Position numbers and translations under genes: made by a program
The notes under the pieces: model-generated
What the model saw: only the letters and a program-made list of their open reading frames with translations
Told to the model about the DNA's origin: nothing
Database searches by the model: none
Assembly: GCA_019649675.1 (NCBI GenBank)
Contig: BOWN01000002.1
Coordinates: 124,001 to 188,000 of the forward strand
DNA: 64,000 bases
Direction: 5' to 3'
Source: Cryomorphaceae bacterium
GTDB taxonomy: Bacteria; Bacteroidota; Bacteroidia; Flavobacteriales; UBA7430
In this document: positions 23,969-35,227 of the stretch, piece by piece
Position numbering within the stretch: the stretch's first letter is position 1
How the letters are laid out: every line of letters starts with the position of its first letter

Positions 23969-24340
23969 GGGGATGACTGGCTTTGACAGCAAGACGAATA
24001 AGACTGTAAGCATGTCGAGCATGGTGAGATGGCTCGTAAATATACAATTCACATATTTTTACATGGCGAGTCTAACTACGCTTTAGCTGCCTAATCTAGG
24101 ATTAGAACAGCTTTTGCTCAGCGGATAGAAGAATGTTTATCGCTTCAGTCCCACAGAGCATCAGAGAAAGGATGAACTAGCCAATAGGATGCCTATTCCT
24201 AAAGGCGAATTTAATAGGCTAAGGTTTTGTTTTGGGAATGTATTCTTCCCGACTTAACTCGAAAATTAATTGACTACTAAGCATGTAGAAAACTTTCTGA
24301 TTCCTTGTTTGGACCAGGGTTCGATTCCCTGCATCTCCAC
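23969..24340 (+). ncRNA. ssrA: Transfer-messenger RNA (tmRNA)
   Basis: The 5' end GGGGATGACTGGCTTTGACA and the 3' end GGGTTCGATTCCCTGCATCTCC form the tRNA-like domain: GGGGATG pairs with CATCTCC and GGTTCGATTCC is the T-arm. The tag reading frame (24065-24094) encodes GESNYALAA followed by TAA, matching Bacteroidota tags that end in YALAA. CCA is not fully encoded. A terminator follows at once. Confidence 0.97.
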
Positions 24341-24347
24341 TTATATT

Positions 24348-24379
24348 AGGATATTTGCTATTAAGCAGATATCCTTTTT
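24348..24379 (+). terminator. ssrA rho-independent terminator
   Basis: GGATATTTGC and GCAGATATCC pair around a TATTAA loop, followed by five T, 8 bases after the tmRNA 3' end. Confidence 0.85.
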
Positions 24380-24451
24380 ATCTTAAAACATCTTTAAATA
24401 TAAAGTAATTATAATAAATTAAACAAATTCAATATTTGGTCTTTAATTTGA

Positions 24452-24459
24452 TATCTTTG
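24452..24459 (+). promoter_or_regulatory. Bacteroidota-type -7 element (TATCTTTG) before the GH16 gene
   Basis: TATCTTTG fits the TAnnTTTG consensus of Bacteroidota sigma-ABfr promoters and lies 18 bases before the ATG. A TTTG at 24435-24438 is closer than the usual -33 spacing, so only the -7 element is well supported. Confidence 0.4.
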
Positions 24460-24477
24460 TATTTAATAACTCATGCT

Positions 24478-27321
24478 ATGAAGAACCTCTCAATATTTAG
24501 TATTTATTTTAAATTTATTAGTTTTGGCAGCATGCACAAAATTGGGAACTGATTTGGCAAGATGAATTTACTGGCTCTAGCTTAAATGAACAAAAAGTGG
24601 GTCCATGAAATTGGTACTGGATCTCAAAATGGTTTATGGGGATGGGGAAATGGGAACTACAATACTACACACCAGAAAATACTACAGTAAGTAATGGAAC
24701 TTTAAAAATTACTGCTCAAGAAGAGCCAAATGGTATCGTGGACCCATTTCAAACATGGAACACTCTAAATTATTCATCATCAAGAATTAAAACTGATGGA
24801 CTGTTTAGTTTTAAGTATGGTAAAGTTCAAGCAAGAATTAAAACTGTTGATGGACAAGGATTTTGGCCAGCATTTTGGATGTTACCTTCAGGAGGTTCAT
24901 GGCCATGTGATGGAGAAATAGATATTATGGAACAATGGGGAATGATGAAAATACTAATTTGAGTACTGGTGCTGCACATGTTGGCATTTGCCCTTACGAA
25001 CCTGGAGCACATGTTTATAGTAGTTTCCAAGAGCCAATTAACCAAGGATCATATGCAGATCAATTTCATATTTATGAAGTTAGATGGTATGAAAATTTTA
25101 TTCAATGGTATATAGATGATGTTTTAGTTTATGAAGTAACACCAAATTCATATTCATCTCAATTCAATTGGCCATTTAATGATAATGAATGGTACTTAAT
25201 TTTAAATTTTGCAATAACAAGTTCAGGACCAAACTCTAGTACAATTTTGCCTTCTTTTATTGAAGTTGATTGGGTAAGAGTTTACCAAGAAAATGAAATT
25301 TCTGGTTGTACTAATATAAATGCTTCTAATTACAATAATTTAGCAACATTTGATAATGGTAGTTGTACATATGAAGTTACTTTTCAAGTAGATTTATCTT
25401 GTTCTTCAATATCACCAAATTCAGTTAATGTAACTAGTGGAAATGATAATTGGTCCTGTAATGGAGGAATTAGTCTTAATGATACTGATCAAGACGGTAT
25501 TTGGGAAGGAACCTCTTTCATGCAAGAAGGTATTTTCTCATATATATACTGTGGAGATAATTGGAATTATAACGAAGAAATATTTGCTTATGCTCAATCA
25601 TCTTCAGACTGGAGTTGTACGCCTAATACTGACTATACTAATTATGCTAACAGACAAATAAATATAAATGGCCCTTTAACAGTTTATGAGACTTGGGGAA
25701 GTTGTGAACCTTGTTCATCAAATGGAGAAACATTCGGTTGTACCGACCCATCAGCTAATAATTATAATCAAAATGCTACTATTGAAAATGGTTCATGTAC
25801 ATATCCCCCAACAACTGTAGAATTTACTGTAGATATGAATGGTATAAATCAACCAAGTTCTATTACGACAATGTAGTTGTAAATGGTTCATGGAACGGCT
25901 GGAATGGTTGGGGAGTCATTTTATATGATGAAGATGGTGATGGAGTTTATAATGGTTCTTTAGAAATAGATCAAGGAACAAGTTTTGAGTATGTTGTTGC
26001 AGTAACAGGCGTAGCTGATGAATGGTCAGGTTGGGGAATGCAATGGGGTAATGGTTGTAATAATGAAAACGGGAGTGTAACAGTAAATAATGTTGGAAGT
26101 ACAACATATACTTCATTAACTCCAGGATGTGGAGATGTGGTAGGTTGTATGGATATAAATGCATTTAATTACAATGCAGATGCAACAATTCAAGGTTATG
26201 ACCAATATGGAAACTTAGAATGTGTTTATCCAACATGTAATGATATTCCAGAGTATGGATGTATTTATGCTGATGGCTTTGGCGCTTTCACTGAATTCTT
26301 TAATGCAGCAGATTGTTCATCTTATGGTGGAACTCCATGTGAAGAAACTGTTACAGATATTTCTGGTTGTACTGATGAAAATGCATCTAACTTTAATATA
26401 GACGCTACCATTGATGACGGCTCTTGTAATTTGATTGTTTTCCTGAATGGAATGTTATTATTACTGATCAAAACCATTCAATTTTTATTAATGGAACTTA
26501 TTTAAATTCTGATGGTGAGCTATTAATGAAGGATCTTTAATTGGTGTATTTTACTACAACTCCAATGGAGAATATGTATGTGCAGGATACACTACTTTAG
26601 AAAATGATGCAACTCAAATATCTGTTAGGGGTAAACGATGCATCTACAGAAGAAATAGATGGACTTACAAATGGTGACCAATTTGAATACATGATATGGG
26701 ATATACTAACTTGCAGGAATACGCTGCCTCAGCTAACTAAGCTCTGGAATTGATTATTATGTTATCAATGGTATTAGTTTCATTGATAAAAGTGACAGTT
26801 AATAATGAGATTAATTCACAAGAAATAGAACTTGTACAGGGATGGTCTATTTTTTCAACTTATATACAACCGAATGATCCTGATATAATATCAGTTTTTA
26901 ACCCTATTGCTGAAAATGTAATTTATTAAAGATAATTTAGGTTCAGCTTATCTTCCAGATTGGAATTTTAATGGAATCGGAAATCTTACAAATGGACAAG
27001 GCTACCAAATAAAAATGTTAACTCTCGGTCATCTAAATATTGATGGTGAACTATTACTACCGAAATCACAAATATTAATCTTGGAGCTGGATGGAATATG
27101 ATTGCATATTTAAGGACCTCCCAAGTCCTTGCGACTTAGTTTTTAATTCACTTACTAATAACGATCAATTAGTTATTGTAAAAAATTCTAATGGAAATGC
27201 TTACCTACCAGAATGGAACTTCAATGGAAAAGGATTAATGTTATCTGGAAAAGGATATCAAGTAAAAATGTATGTTCCTGCTACTTTTAACTACCTTTCT
27301 AATGATGAAAACTATGAGTAA
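24478..27321 (+). CDS. Secreted multidomain GH16 endo-beta-glucanase, probable laminarinase (frameshifted)
   Basis: A signal peptide ending HAQ leads to a GH16 domain starting NWELIWQDEFTGSSLNEQKW. It contains SSRIKTDGLFSFKYGKVQAR, the catalytic motif GEIDIMEQWG (nt about 24915-24945; nucleophile and acid/base glutamates both present), and DWVRVYQE at the domain end. C-terminal modules follow: GCTN..DNGSC linkers; a module VEFTVDMNG..NVVVNGSWNGWNGWG nearly identical to one in the 28654-32032 protein; a CIYADGFGAF cysteine module; and two GWS/NMI..YLPxWNFNGxG repeats. GH16 enzymes of this kind cut beta-1,3(1,4)-glucans. At least eight frame changes occur. A T9SS tail is not recognisable; the end after 27321 is unclear. 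Confidence 0.85.
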
Positions 27322-27503
27322 ATAAAATTATGTAACTCCATTAGCAATAGTTCTATTTTTACATTTTTCAATTATCAGTGTGTGTTAATCCTGTATCAAT
27401 AGCAGTGAAGCTATAAATATAGAATTCAAAGTTGAAAATCTTATAAAACGAATGAACTTAGATAAAAAAACAACATATCTATATTTTACAGGAAAATCAA
27501 ACT

Positions 27504-27529
27504 AAAAAGGCTCAAATAGAGCCTTTTTT
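27504..27529 (+). terminator. Bidirectional hairpin between GH16 gene and type I GAPDH gene
   Basis: AAAAAGGCTC and GAGCCTTTTT form a 10-bp stem around AAATA. A and T runs on both sides fit termination of both convergent genes. Confidence 0.85.
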
Positions 27530-27548
27530 ATAATCAATTCTTTAAACA

Positions 27549-28549
<1,001 letters not shown>

Positions 28550-28583
28550 ATATTTATTTTAATAGATTTTATAAATTAATTTT

Positions 28584-28616
28584 AAAAAAAAGGACTGCAT
28601 ACAGTCCTTTTTTTTA
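28584..28616 (-). terminator. Hairpin terminator downstream of the large T9SS binder
   Basis: AAAGGACTG and CAGTCCTTT pair around a four-base CATA loop, with A and T runs on each side. It stands between the binder stop (28654) and the gap start (28549). Confidence 0.85.
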
Positions 28617-28653
28617 TTAATACGAATTAGAGTTTATCTAAATTTAAAGTTAA

Positions 28654-31600
28654 TTATTTAACAATTTTCTCAACGGATCCATCAGAATAAATCATAAATA
28701 AGACCCTATTAAGTTCATTGTTTTCATAATTGATAACATCTTGACCTAAAACATTAACAACTCTTTGAAGTACTTTAATTTCTTCTGTTGATAAAACTGA
28801 AGTTACATTAGAAACAAGTTCAATAGAATTTATTTCATATAAATATATACTTTCAACTTCTAAATCAATAAATTTTGAATCTGATAACAACTTAATATTG
28901 AATTGTTCACCAGAAAATAAACCATCTTTATATGAAGTAGTGTAATCATCTCCCCATATTGTTACAACTGACACATTAGGTGTATATTTAGCTGCTCCAA
29001 AAATATGACCATCATCATCCATTACAACTATTTCTGAACCTTCTTTAGGAATATTCGACCATGCTTTATCTTCAATAATTAAAGTCATGTTGTTGTCGGT
29101 TATAGAAATTGAACTTTGTATGGTGGTCGAATTATCTATTACGTCAACAGAAGAAATTCTATAATCAACTTCATTTGCGTTATACTGAAGTACACCAGTA
29201 TTATTAACCTTAATTTGATAACCTTGACCTGGATTTAAATTACCTATACCATTAAAATTCCATTCAGGAAGATAAGCAGCTCCTAAATAATCTTTAGCAA
29301 TAATTAAATTACCAGAGGCATTCATATCAGCCAATACTGCATCGGCTGCAGCCGGAGATATTCTGAGATATCCAATCATATTCCAACCAGCTTGAAGATT
29401 TACAGGATTTTCTTCTGGCAACATATAAGTTCCTGAAATATTTAAACTTATTGATTCAGTTGTTTTAATTTGATAACCTTGACCAACTGTAAGGTCACCC
29501 ACCCCATTAAAGTTCCATTCAGGAAGGAAAGCTGAACCTAAGTAGTCTTTTGCAATTATTACATTTGCCAATATAGGGTTTAGAATGACATTCAGAGCCA
29601 TATCATCCGCTAACATATATGTAGAGAACATAGACCAACCAGATGGTAATTCTATTGTTTGATCTGTAACACTAGGACCTTGAGAATTACAAGGTATACC
29701 ACCGTATACTAAACATAATGAGTCTCCAAATTCTTCGTTAAAAGCACCAAACACACCATCTACTTCATAAATACAGCCTGGCTGTGGGATATCATCACAT
29801 GATGCGTAATTACACTGAAGATACCATATTGATCTAAACCTTGAACTGTCGCATTTGAGTCGTAGTTAGTTGCATTTGAGTCTAAACATCCTAAAACTTC
29901 ACCACATCCTGGTGTTAATGAAGATGAGGTTACAGTTCCTGCATCACCTGCTGTTACAGCAACATTAACGTTATTACATCCGTCACCCCATTGCATTCCC
30001 CAACCAGACCAACTATCAGCTGCTCCTGTTACGGCTACAACATACTCAAAACTAGTACCTGGATTGATTTCTAATGAACCTGTGAATACACCATCACCAT
30101 CTTCATCAGATAATGTTACACCCCAACCATTCCAGCCATTCCATGAACCGTTTACAACAACATTATCATAATCAGCACTTGGTTGATCAACTCCATTCAT
30201 ATCTACAAAGAATTCTACTGTAGCAAATTCAGAATCATCAGGATCATCAGAAGGACATTCAATTCCACAAGTACCATAAACATTTGAAACATTTCCTGAA
30301 CCAACTTCCCACATTCGATTTGCATATGACCAATAATCTGTTACTGTGTACATGACCAATCACCACTAGATGAACCTGACGCTACTAAATCTTCTTGAAC
30401 ACCATCAATGATTAATAAGTATTCCATATTTTCTGTTGGAGCAGGATCAAAAGTAAAGGTCCATGTACCATCACCGTTATCTGTTGCTATAGGACCAGCA
30501 GAAGGATCCCATTCCCAGAATGGACCTGTTAATCTAACTGAATCAGCTTCTTGACAAATAGTGGTCGTAATTAGAAGAGGATTGGCTACTATAATCGAAC
30601 CAACCATACCCATTGCAGCATGAGAGCCAACTGAACAGTCATAGTTATAGACACCAACTTCATTAAATGTAATTGATCCCATTTCACCAGCTCCAGATTG
30701 AACTGGAAGTGAAGCTGACGCAATTTCAGATGGATTTCCAAAGGATTCTCCAGTAATAGAATTTACATCAAAATTAACATCGTGATATCCTCCCTCACTT
30801 ATCCAATTAACAATATCGCCAGGAGATATAGATAATACTGAAGGCGAATATGTCATTCCGGGACCAACTATAACAGTATGAATAGTTGGCGTGTACTCTT
30901 CACACGGAGTTCCACCATATTGTGTACACAAATCAGCAGTAAATTCTTCATTAAATGGACCAAAACCATCTCCATAAATACATCCGTATTCTGGAATATC
31001 ATCACATGAAGCATAAATACACTGTAGGTTTCCGTATTGATCGTAACCTTGTACTGTTGCCTCAGCATCATAATTTGTTGCATTTGAATCCATACAACCT
31101 ACAACACCAACAACTTCTTCTTCACATGCTGTCCCTCCATATTGTGTACATAAATCAGCAGTAAATTCTTCATTAAATGGACCAAAACCATCTCCATAAA
31201 TACATCCGTATTCTGGAATATCATCACATGAAGCATAAACACACTGTAGGTTTCCGTATTGGTCATAACCCTGTACTGTGGCATCTGCATTGTAATTACT
31301 TGCATTTACATCCATACATCCCGCTACTCCATCTATTACTTCTTCACATGGTGTTCCTCCATATTGTGTACATTCTACAGGGCCAAAACCTTGAGCAAAT
31401 GCTCCAAATCCATCTGCATAAATACATCCATATTCTGGAATGTCATCACATGATGCATAAACACATTGTAAGTTTCCATACTGATCAACTGCTTGAACAT
31501 TTGCTTCTGAATTATAGTTAGATGCATTTTCATCCATACAACCATATACATCAAGAACACCAGAGTAATCTGAACTATTCACCACTACATTACTAAGAGT

Positions 31601-32032
31601 AACTGCAACATCTGATACTGTGATATACATTAGAAATGAACTAAATGTATTACCACCTTGAGATGGTATTTCTATAGTATACTCAGATGACTCAGATCCT
31701 AAAGTTACTGATGAAGTAGAAAAGCTTGGCTCAGTGTCAGGGTATGGATTCTTTTCAAATCTGAAGTAAACATCCGCTGAAGCACCATCTGTTGAACCAG
31801 TAAATATAATTGATCCACCTTCTCCAAAAATTAATGGATAAATTGATACATCTTCATTAGCAAATCCTGCCCATGGCTCTGATCCTGAAGGCATAGTATA
31901 AACTCCATCATCTGTAACTACTGTACCACCAAATACTCCTGAGAATACAATATCTGAAGATTGAGCAAATAAAGATGTGATACCTAAAATCACACTAAAA
32001 GTTAATAGTTTTTGTTTTAAATTATAAATCAT
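28654..32032 (-). CDS. Large T9SS surface protein with cupredoxin and glycan-binding-type modules (two frameshifts)
   Basis: About 1125 residues. Signal peptide ends SLFAQ. A jelly-roll-like region lies at about 25-150, then four GCMDxNAsNYN..DQYGNLQCVY / CIYGDGFGPFNEEF cysteine modules to about 375, and a cupredoxin at about 382-480 with ligand pattern H (GGYHDVNF) and C-H-M (DCSVGSHAAMGM). Next are a module SVRLTGPFWEWDPSAGP..ENMEYLLIIDG, a module VEFFVDMNGVDQPSADYDN, two YLPEWNFNG repeats, and a T9SS tail (VVNVLGQDVINYENNELN, ending GSVEKIVK). No catalytic site is seen. It is inferred to be a laminarin-capturing surface protein of the locus; the role of the copper site is unknown. Frame changes occur near 30360 and 29800. 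Confidence 0.85.
30890..31340 (-). repeat. Near-identical 222-bp in-frame repeats within the T9SS binder
   Basis: The stretch encoding CxxYGGTxCEE through the DGFGPFNEEFTADLC module recurs with a period of 222 bp (74 codons): the same bases start at 30930 and 31152. A third, more diverged copy lies up to about 31560. Confidence 0.85.
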
Positions 32033-32068
32033 CTGAAAAAAGGGTTTAGTTATTTATGCTAAAGATAA

Positions 32069-32095
32069 TAAATTGTGTATTAATTACACAATTTA
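32069..32095. promoter_or_regulatory. 11-bp perfect inverted repeat, candidate operator over the binder promoter
   Basis: TAAATTGTGTA - TTAAT - TACACAATTTA is a perfect 11-bp inverted repeat with a 5-bp spacer. On the minus strand a -7-like TATCTTTA follows directly, about 26 bases before the ATG at 32032, so the repeat covers the -10 to -35 zone. It lacks a T run of the kind expected for a terminator. An operator is inferred. Confidence 0.55.
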
Positions 32096-32140
32096 CCCAA
32101 TAATTTTATAGTGGATGATTTAAATTATAGAGTACGATTA

Positions 32141-32950
32141 CTATAATGAAAATACTCTAACCCAATCAATTTGCATTTCTGAAGGAAATAAAGTTTGATT
32201 ATTAGGGGGTAGTTAGGGGTTATGGCTAAATTTAAGATTATATACCATTGGTTATCATTAAAAGGCCAAACATAATTTGAATTATAATCTTCTGGACTTA
32301 CCTGAAAAACCATTTCATCATCAACAAACCAAGATATATAATCAGGGCCCCACTGAATACCATAAATATGAAAATCATTTGCAAATGACTCAGGAGTTGT
32401 TGCAGCATCAGATACATACTGATGCTGACCTGCATCATAAGGACAATTTCCCAAATGAGCTGCACCAGTAGTAACATTTGAGCTGGCACCAGTGTGTCCT
32501 TGTTCCATTATATCTATTTCTCCGTCACATGGCCACTCACCACCTTCTGGAAGAAGCCAAAATGCAGGCCAAAAACCTTGACCATCAACAGTTTTTATTC
32601 GTGCTTCAACTTTTCCATATCGAAAGGAGAATTTATCTTTTGTAGTTATCCTAGACGAAGTGTAATTATAATCTCCAACTGATTCTTCTTTAACAGTTAT
32701 CGTTGCAACTCCATCAGCAAGAGTTGTATTTTCTTGTTTGTAATACTGTAACTCTCCATTACCCCATCCCCATAATCCAAATTGAGAACCATCTCCTAGT
32801 TGATGAGTCCATTTTGAGTTATCAAAGTACTTCCATTAAATTCATCTTCCCATCCCTAATCCAAAATTCATTTGGTGCAGGCTGGATCACATGAAGGAAA
32901 AATAAATGATAAAAAACCACAAAATATAAAACTTAAAAAAATATCTTCAT
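32141..32950 (-). CDS. GH16 endo-beta-1,3-glucanase lipoprotein (frameshifted)
   Basis: About 270 residues. The N-terminus MKIFFLSFIFCGFLSFIFPSC ends in a lipobox-like FPSC, so outer-membrane lipoprotein anchoring is expected. The single GH16 domain shows TSSRITTKDKFSFRYGKVEA, GFWPAFWLLPEGG, the catalytic motif GEIDIMEQG with both glutamates (nt about 32500-32530), HIYGIQWGPDYISWFVDD and DWVRVFSL at the end. No accessory modules are present, unlike the GH16 at 24478. The start overlaps the preceding stop by 4 bases (ATGA). Frame changes occur near 32900, 32840, 32500 and 32200. Confidence 0.88.
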
Positions 32951-34183
32951 AACAAAGTTATAATGAAAATTAGATCACCCCATAAAGATGGGTTTCTGTT
33001 AAAGCCTTCCATCTCAGAAGAATTCCAACGAAACTGAGATTCTCTTTTTAAGACCATCTGAAGAGCTCTTATTAATTGCAAATTCAATGTTATACTTTTT
33101 GAACGCATCAAAACCATCAATTTCAAAGATCTTCAAATGGTATAAGTAATTCTATGTAGTAGTTGTATCATTATTATTATACCTACTTGAATATTATTTA
33201 ACTCGATTTCTCTAGTCCAATCCCATACTTTAAGATCTTGAAGATTTATTCCAAAATGTCGATCAGTAGAACTTAAAAAGATCTTTTGGTTTTGATGGAT
33301 TGGATGAAAAAGCAATCTCTATGGCATCACCATTCCATATGCATCATTTTTATTTGAATTAATAAAATGATCTACTTTAGGCATTTCAATTGAACACAGA
33401 ATTTCTTAGAATCAGCAAGTCCTCTAACAGTATAATCTGCGAAAGTTTTCTTTACATTTTTGCCAAACAGACTCATTTAATTTTCCATCTACAGATATAG
33501 AAAATTTATCAAAAGGACTTCAGTCGCTTTTTAAATCCTCCTTAAAAGGTATAATTTTTAATGGCATTAACGTACAAATCACCGTTGCTTCAAATTGAAC
33601 AATAAATTGCTTTACATTAGAAATATCCATGTAATTGGCGTTTTCCCATTCAAATTCAGATAATGGAAGTGTTACATAAGACCATTCATCATCTTTAATT
33701 CCACTTTTAGGTAATACTTTAGAATGAAATCCAATCCATACTTGATTACCCATAATCCTCAAGACATGCAGCTAGCGGTAATGATTTTAAAATACCATTC
33801 TTTGATTTAACTTTTAATTGAATCGCAGCTTTATCAACAATTGAACTTAAATCTTTTCCTGCCCATCCATCCCATCCAAAACCAATTCCCATCCATCCAC
33901 AATTTGCAGCTTTCTTATCCCACGACCACAACATACTTGAATTGGAAATGTCAAAATTTGAATTAACAGCAGTAACATTCAAACATTGAGTAGTTGGAAT
34001 TTCAGGTGGTTTACTAAACCACTGCTCTCCACTCATGACACCATTAAAAACGTCTAAGCAATAAACGTTTTCAATATGCTCAGGTAATATTTGATCTGAC
34101 GACATATCAAAGATTGCTTGATCCTTAAAAGTCATACAAGAACAAAAAAATTAAAAAATTATGCAAACACTTATTCGTTTCAT
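32947..34183 (-). CDS. Surface lipoprotein with jelly-roll and CBM9-like domains (frameshifted)
   Basis: About 410 residues. The N-terminus (MKRISVCIIF, then FFCSC after a frameshift) looks like a lipoprotein signal. Residues up to about 210 form a CBM11-like or galactose-binding-like jelly roll (MGIGFGWDGWAGKDLSS.., IVQFEATGDLYVNAIKIIPF). The second half starts SISVDGKLNESVWQNV and ends RWNSSEMEGFN..WGDLIF, the typical opening and closing of CBM9-like domains. No catalytic signature is seen. It is inferred to be a surface glycan-binding partner of the adjacent GH16 lipoprotein, whose start overlaps its stop. Many frame changes between 33530 and 33000 make that part less certain. Confidence 0.65.
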
Positions 34184-34187
34184 AATC

Positions 34188-35210
34188 TTAAGGATTTAAT
34201 GGTTTTCCTTCAGTAAAAATCATATAATCCATGTGAGCTTCACTGTAACCATTACCCTGAGGTGCTAGGAAGAGAACTCTAATGTATGAATTAGATGTGG
34301 CTCCATAACATCATTTCCGTCTGCAGCAACTGGTTCACCATTATACAAGGTTTGTAAATCAGAATATTTAATTGATATCAAATGCCAACCTGGATCTAAA
34401 TCTTTAATCTCTATAGAGTACGCATCTTCAGCACCTTCAAAATACTCCATCTTGATTATCATCCTCTCTAAAATCAAATAACATAATAGGCTTGTTTACA
34501 ACTTCTTGGGGATAATTTAACAACACATTAAAATAAACTTCGTTAGGATTATCAGATAAATCAAAGGTTGTAGAGCCATAAGATTCTGCTTCGATTGTGG
34601 CCATACCAATCAACCAATCCCAGCTACAGTTCCCACTCATCTTGTAAAATGAATTTCCTTGAGGTGAATTAGCAGAGCTATTAATCAACATACTCCCACC
34701 TTGGGTGAATAAATCCCAATTTGTATTAGGACCAGTCTCAAAATCTGATAACATCAAACCTTCGTTTACTTTAACCGAAGTAACTACAATCTGACTTGTT
34801 CCAATTAGAGCATCGGTAACAGTAATTGTAGAATCTCCACTTTCCGAGTTATATGAAACATATAATTCAGCCGTACAACTTTCTTGCTTAAACATTGGAA
34901 AAGAGGTTGTAGAACCATCCCATGTTGCATTATTTTCAAATAGAGAAATATCTCTACCTGTTATACTTTTGATAGCTCCCTGACTCTGATCCTGTGACTA
35001 CAACCTTCCAATCAACCTCTTTAGAAAATTCAGCAGTAAAAAGGTAGTTTCACCATTATAAAAATCTACATTTTGATTGCTCACTTCAAATTTTTGAATT
35101 AATTCAAAAGGACCTAACATAGTTTCAAGAGAAGGACCTTCAAATAAAATATCTCTTTCACAGGAAATAAATAAACTAGCTAGACATAATACAATTAAAG
35201 TTCGTTTCAT
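34188..35210 (-). CDS. Putative surface glycan-binding lipoprotein (frameshifted)
   Basis: About 340 residues. The signal MKRTLIVLCLASLFISCERD has a clear lipobox (FISC) followed by acidic residues. The body is beta-rich: an early Ig-like segment (ESGDSTITVTDALIGTSQIV), then a jelly-roll-like domain (LSDFETGPNTNWDLFTQGG, SWDWLIGMATIEAESYGSTT, DLDPGWHLISIKYSDL), ending YMIFTEGKPLNP. It resembles surface glycan-binding proteins of polysaccharide loci in layout, but I cannot assign it to SusE/F by sequence. It lies 17 bp after the barrel gene and 4 bp before the next lipoprotein gene. Frame changes occur near 35010, 34920, 34440 and 34270. Confidence 0.65.
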
Positions 35211-35227
35211 AAGCTTCTGTATTTATT

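Noticed and set aside
23969-24340. Possible integration site at the ssrA 3' end
   Set aside because: The genes downstream show no integrase, and no direct repeat of the tmRNA 3' end was found in the window.
24478-24580. Lipobox-like LVLAAC in one frame at the GH16 N-terminus
   Set aside because: The frame that continues into the catalytic domain reads HAQNWELIWQDEF, a normal signal peptidase I site; the cysteine belongs to an out-of-frame reading.
30955-31521. Several overlapping plus-strand open frames rich in His and Leu (HLHKYIRILEYHH..)
   Set aside because: They are antisense to the repeated cysteine modules of the T9SS binder and repeat with the same period; they have no start context of their own.
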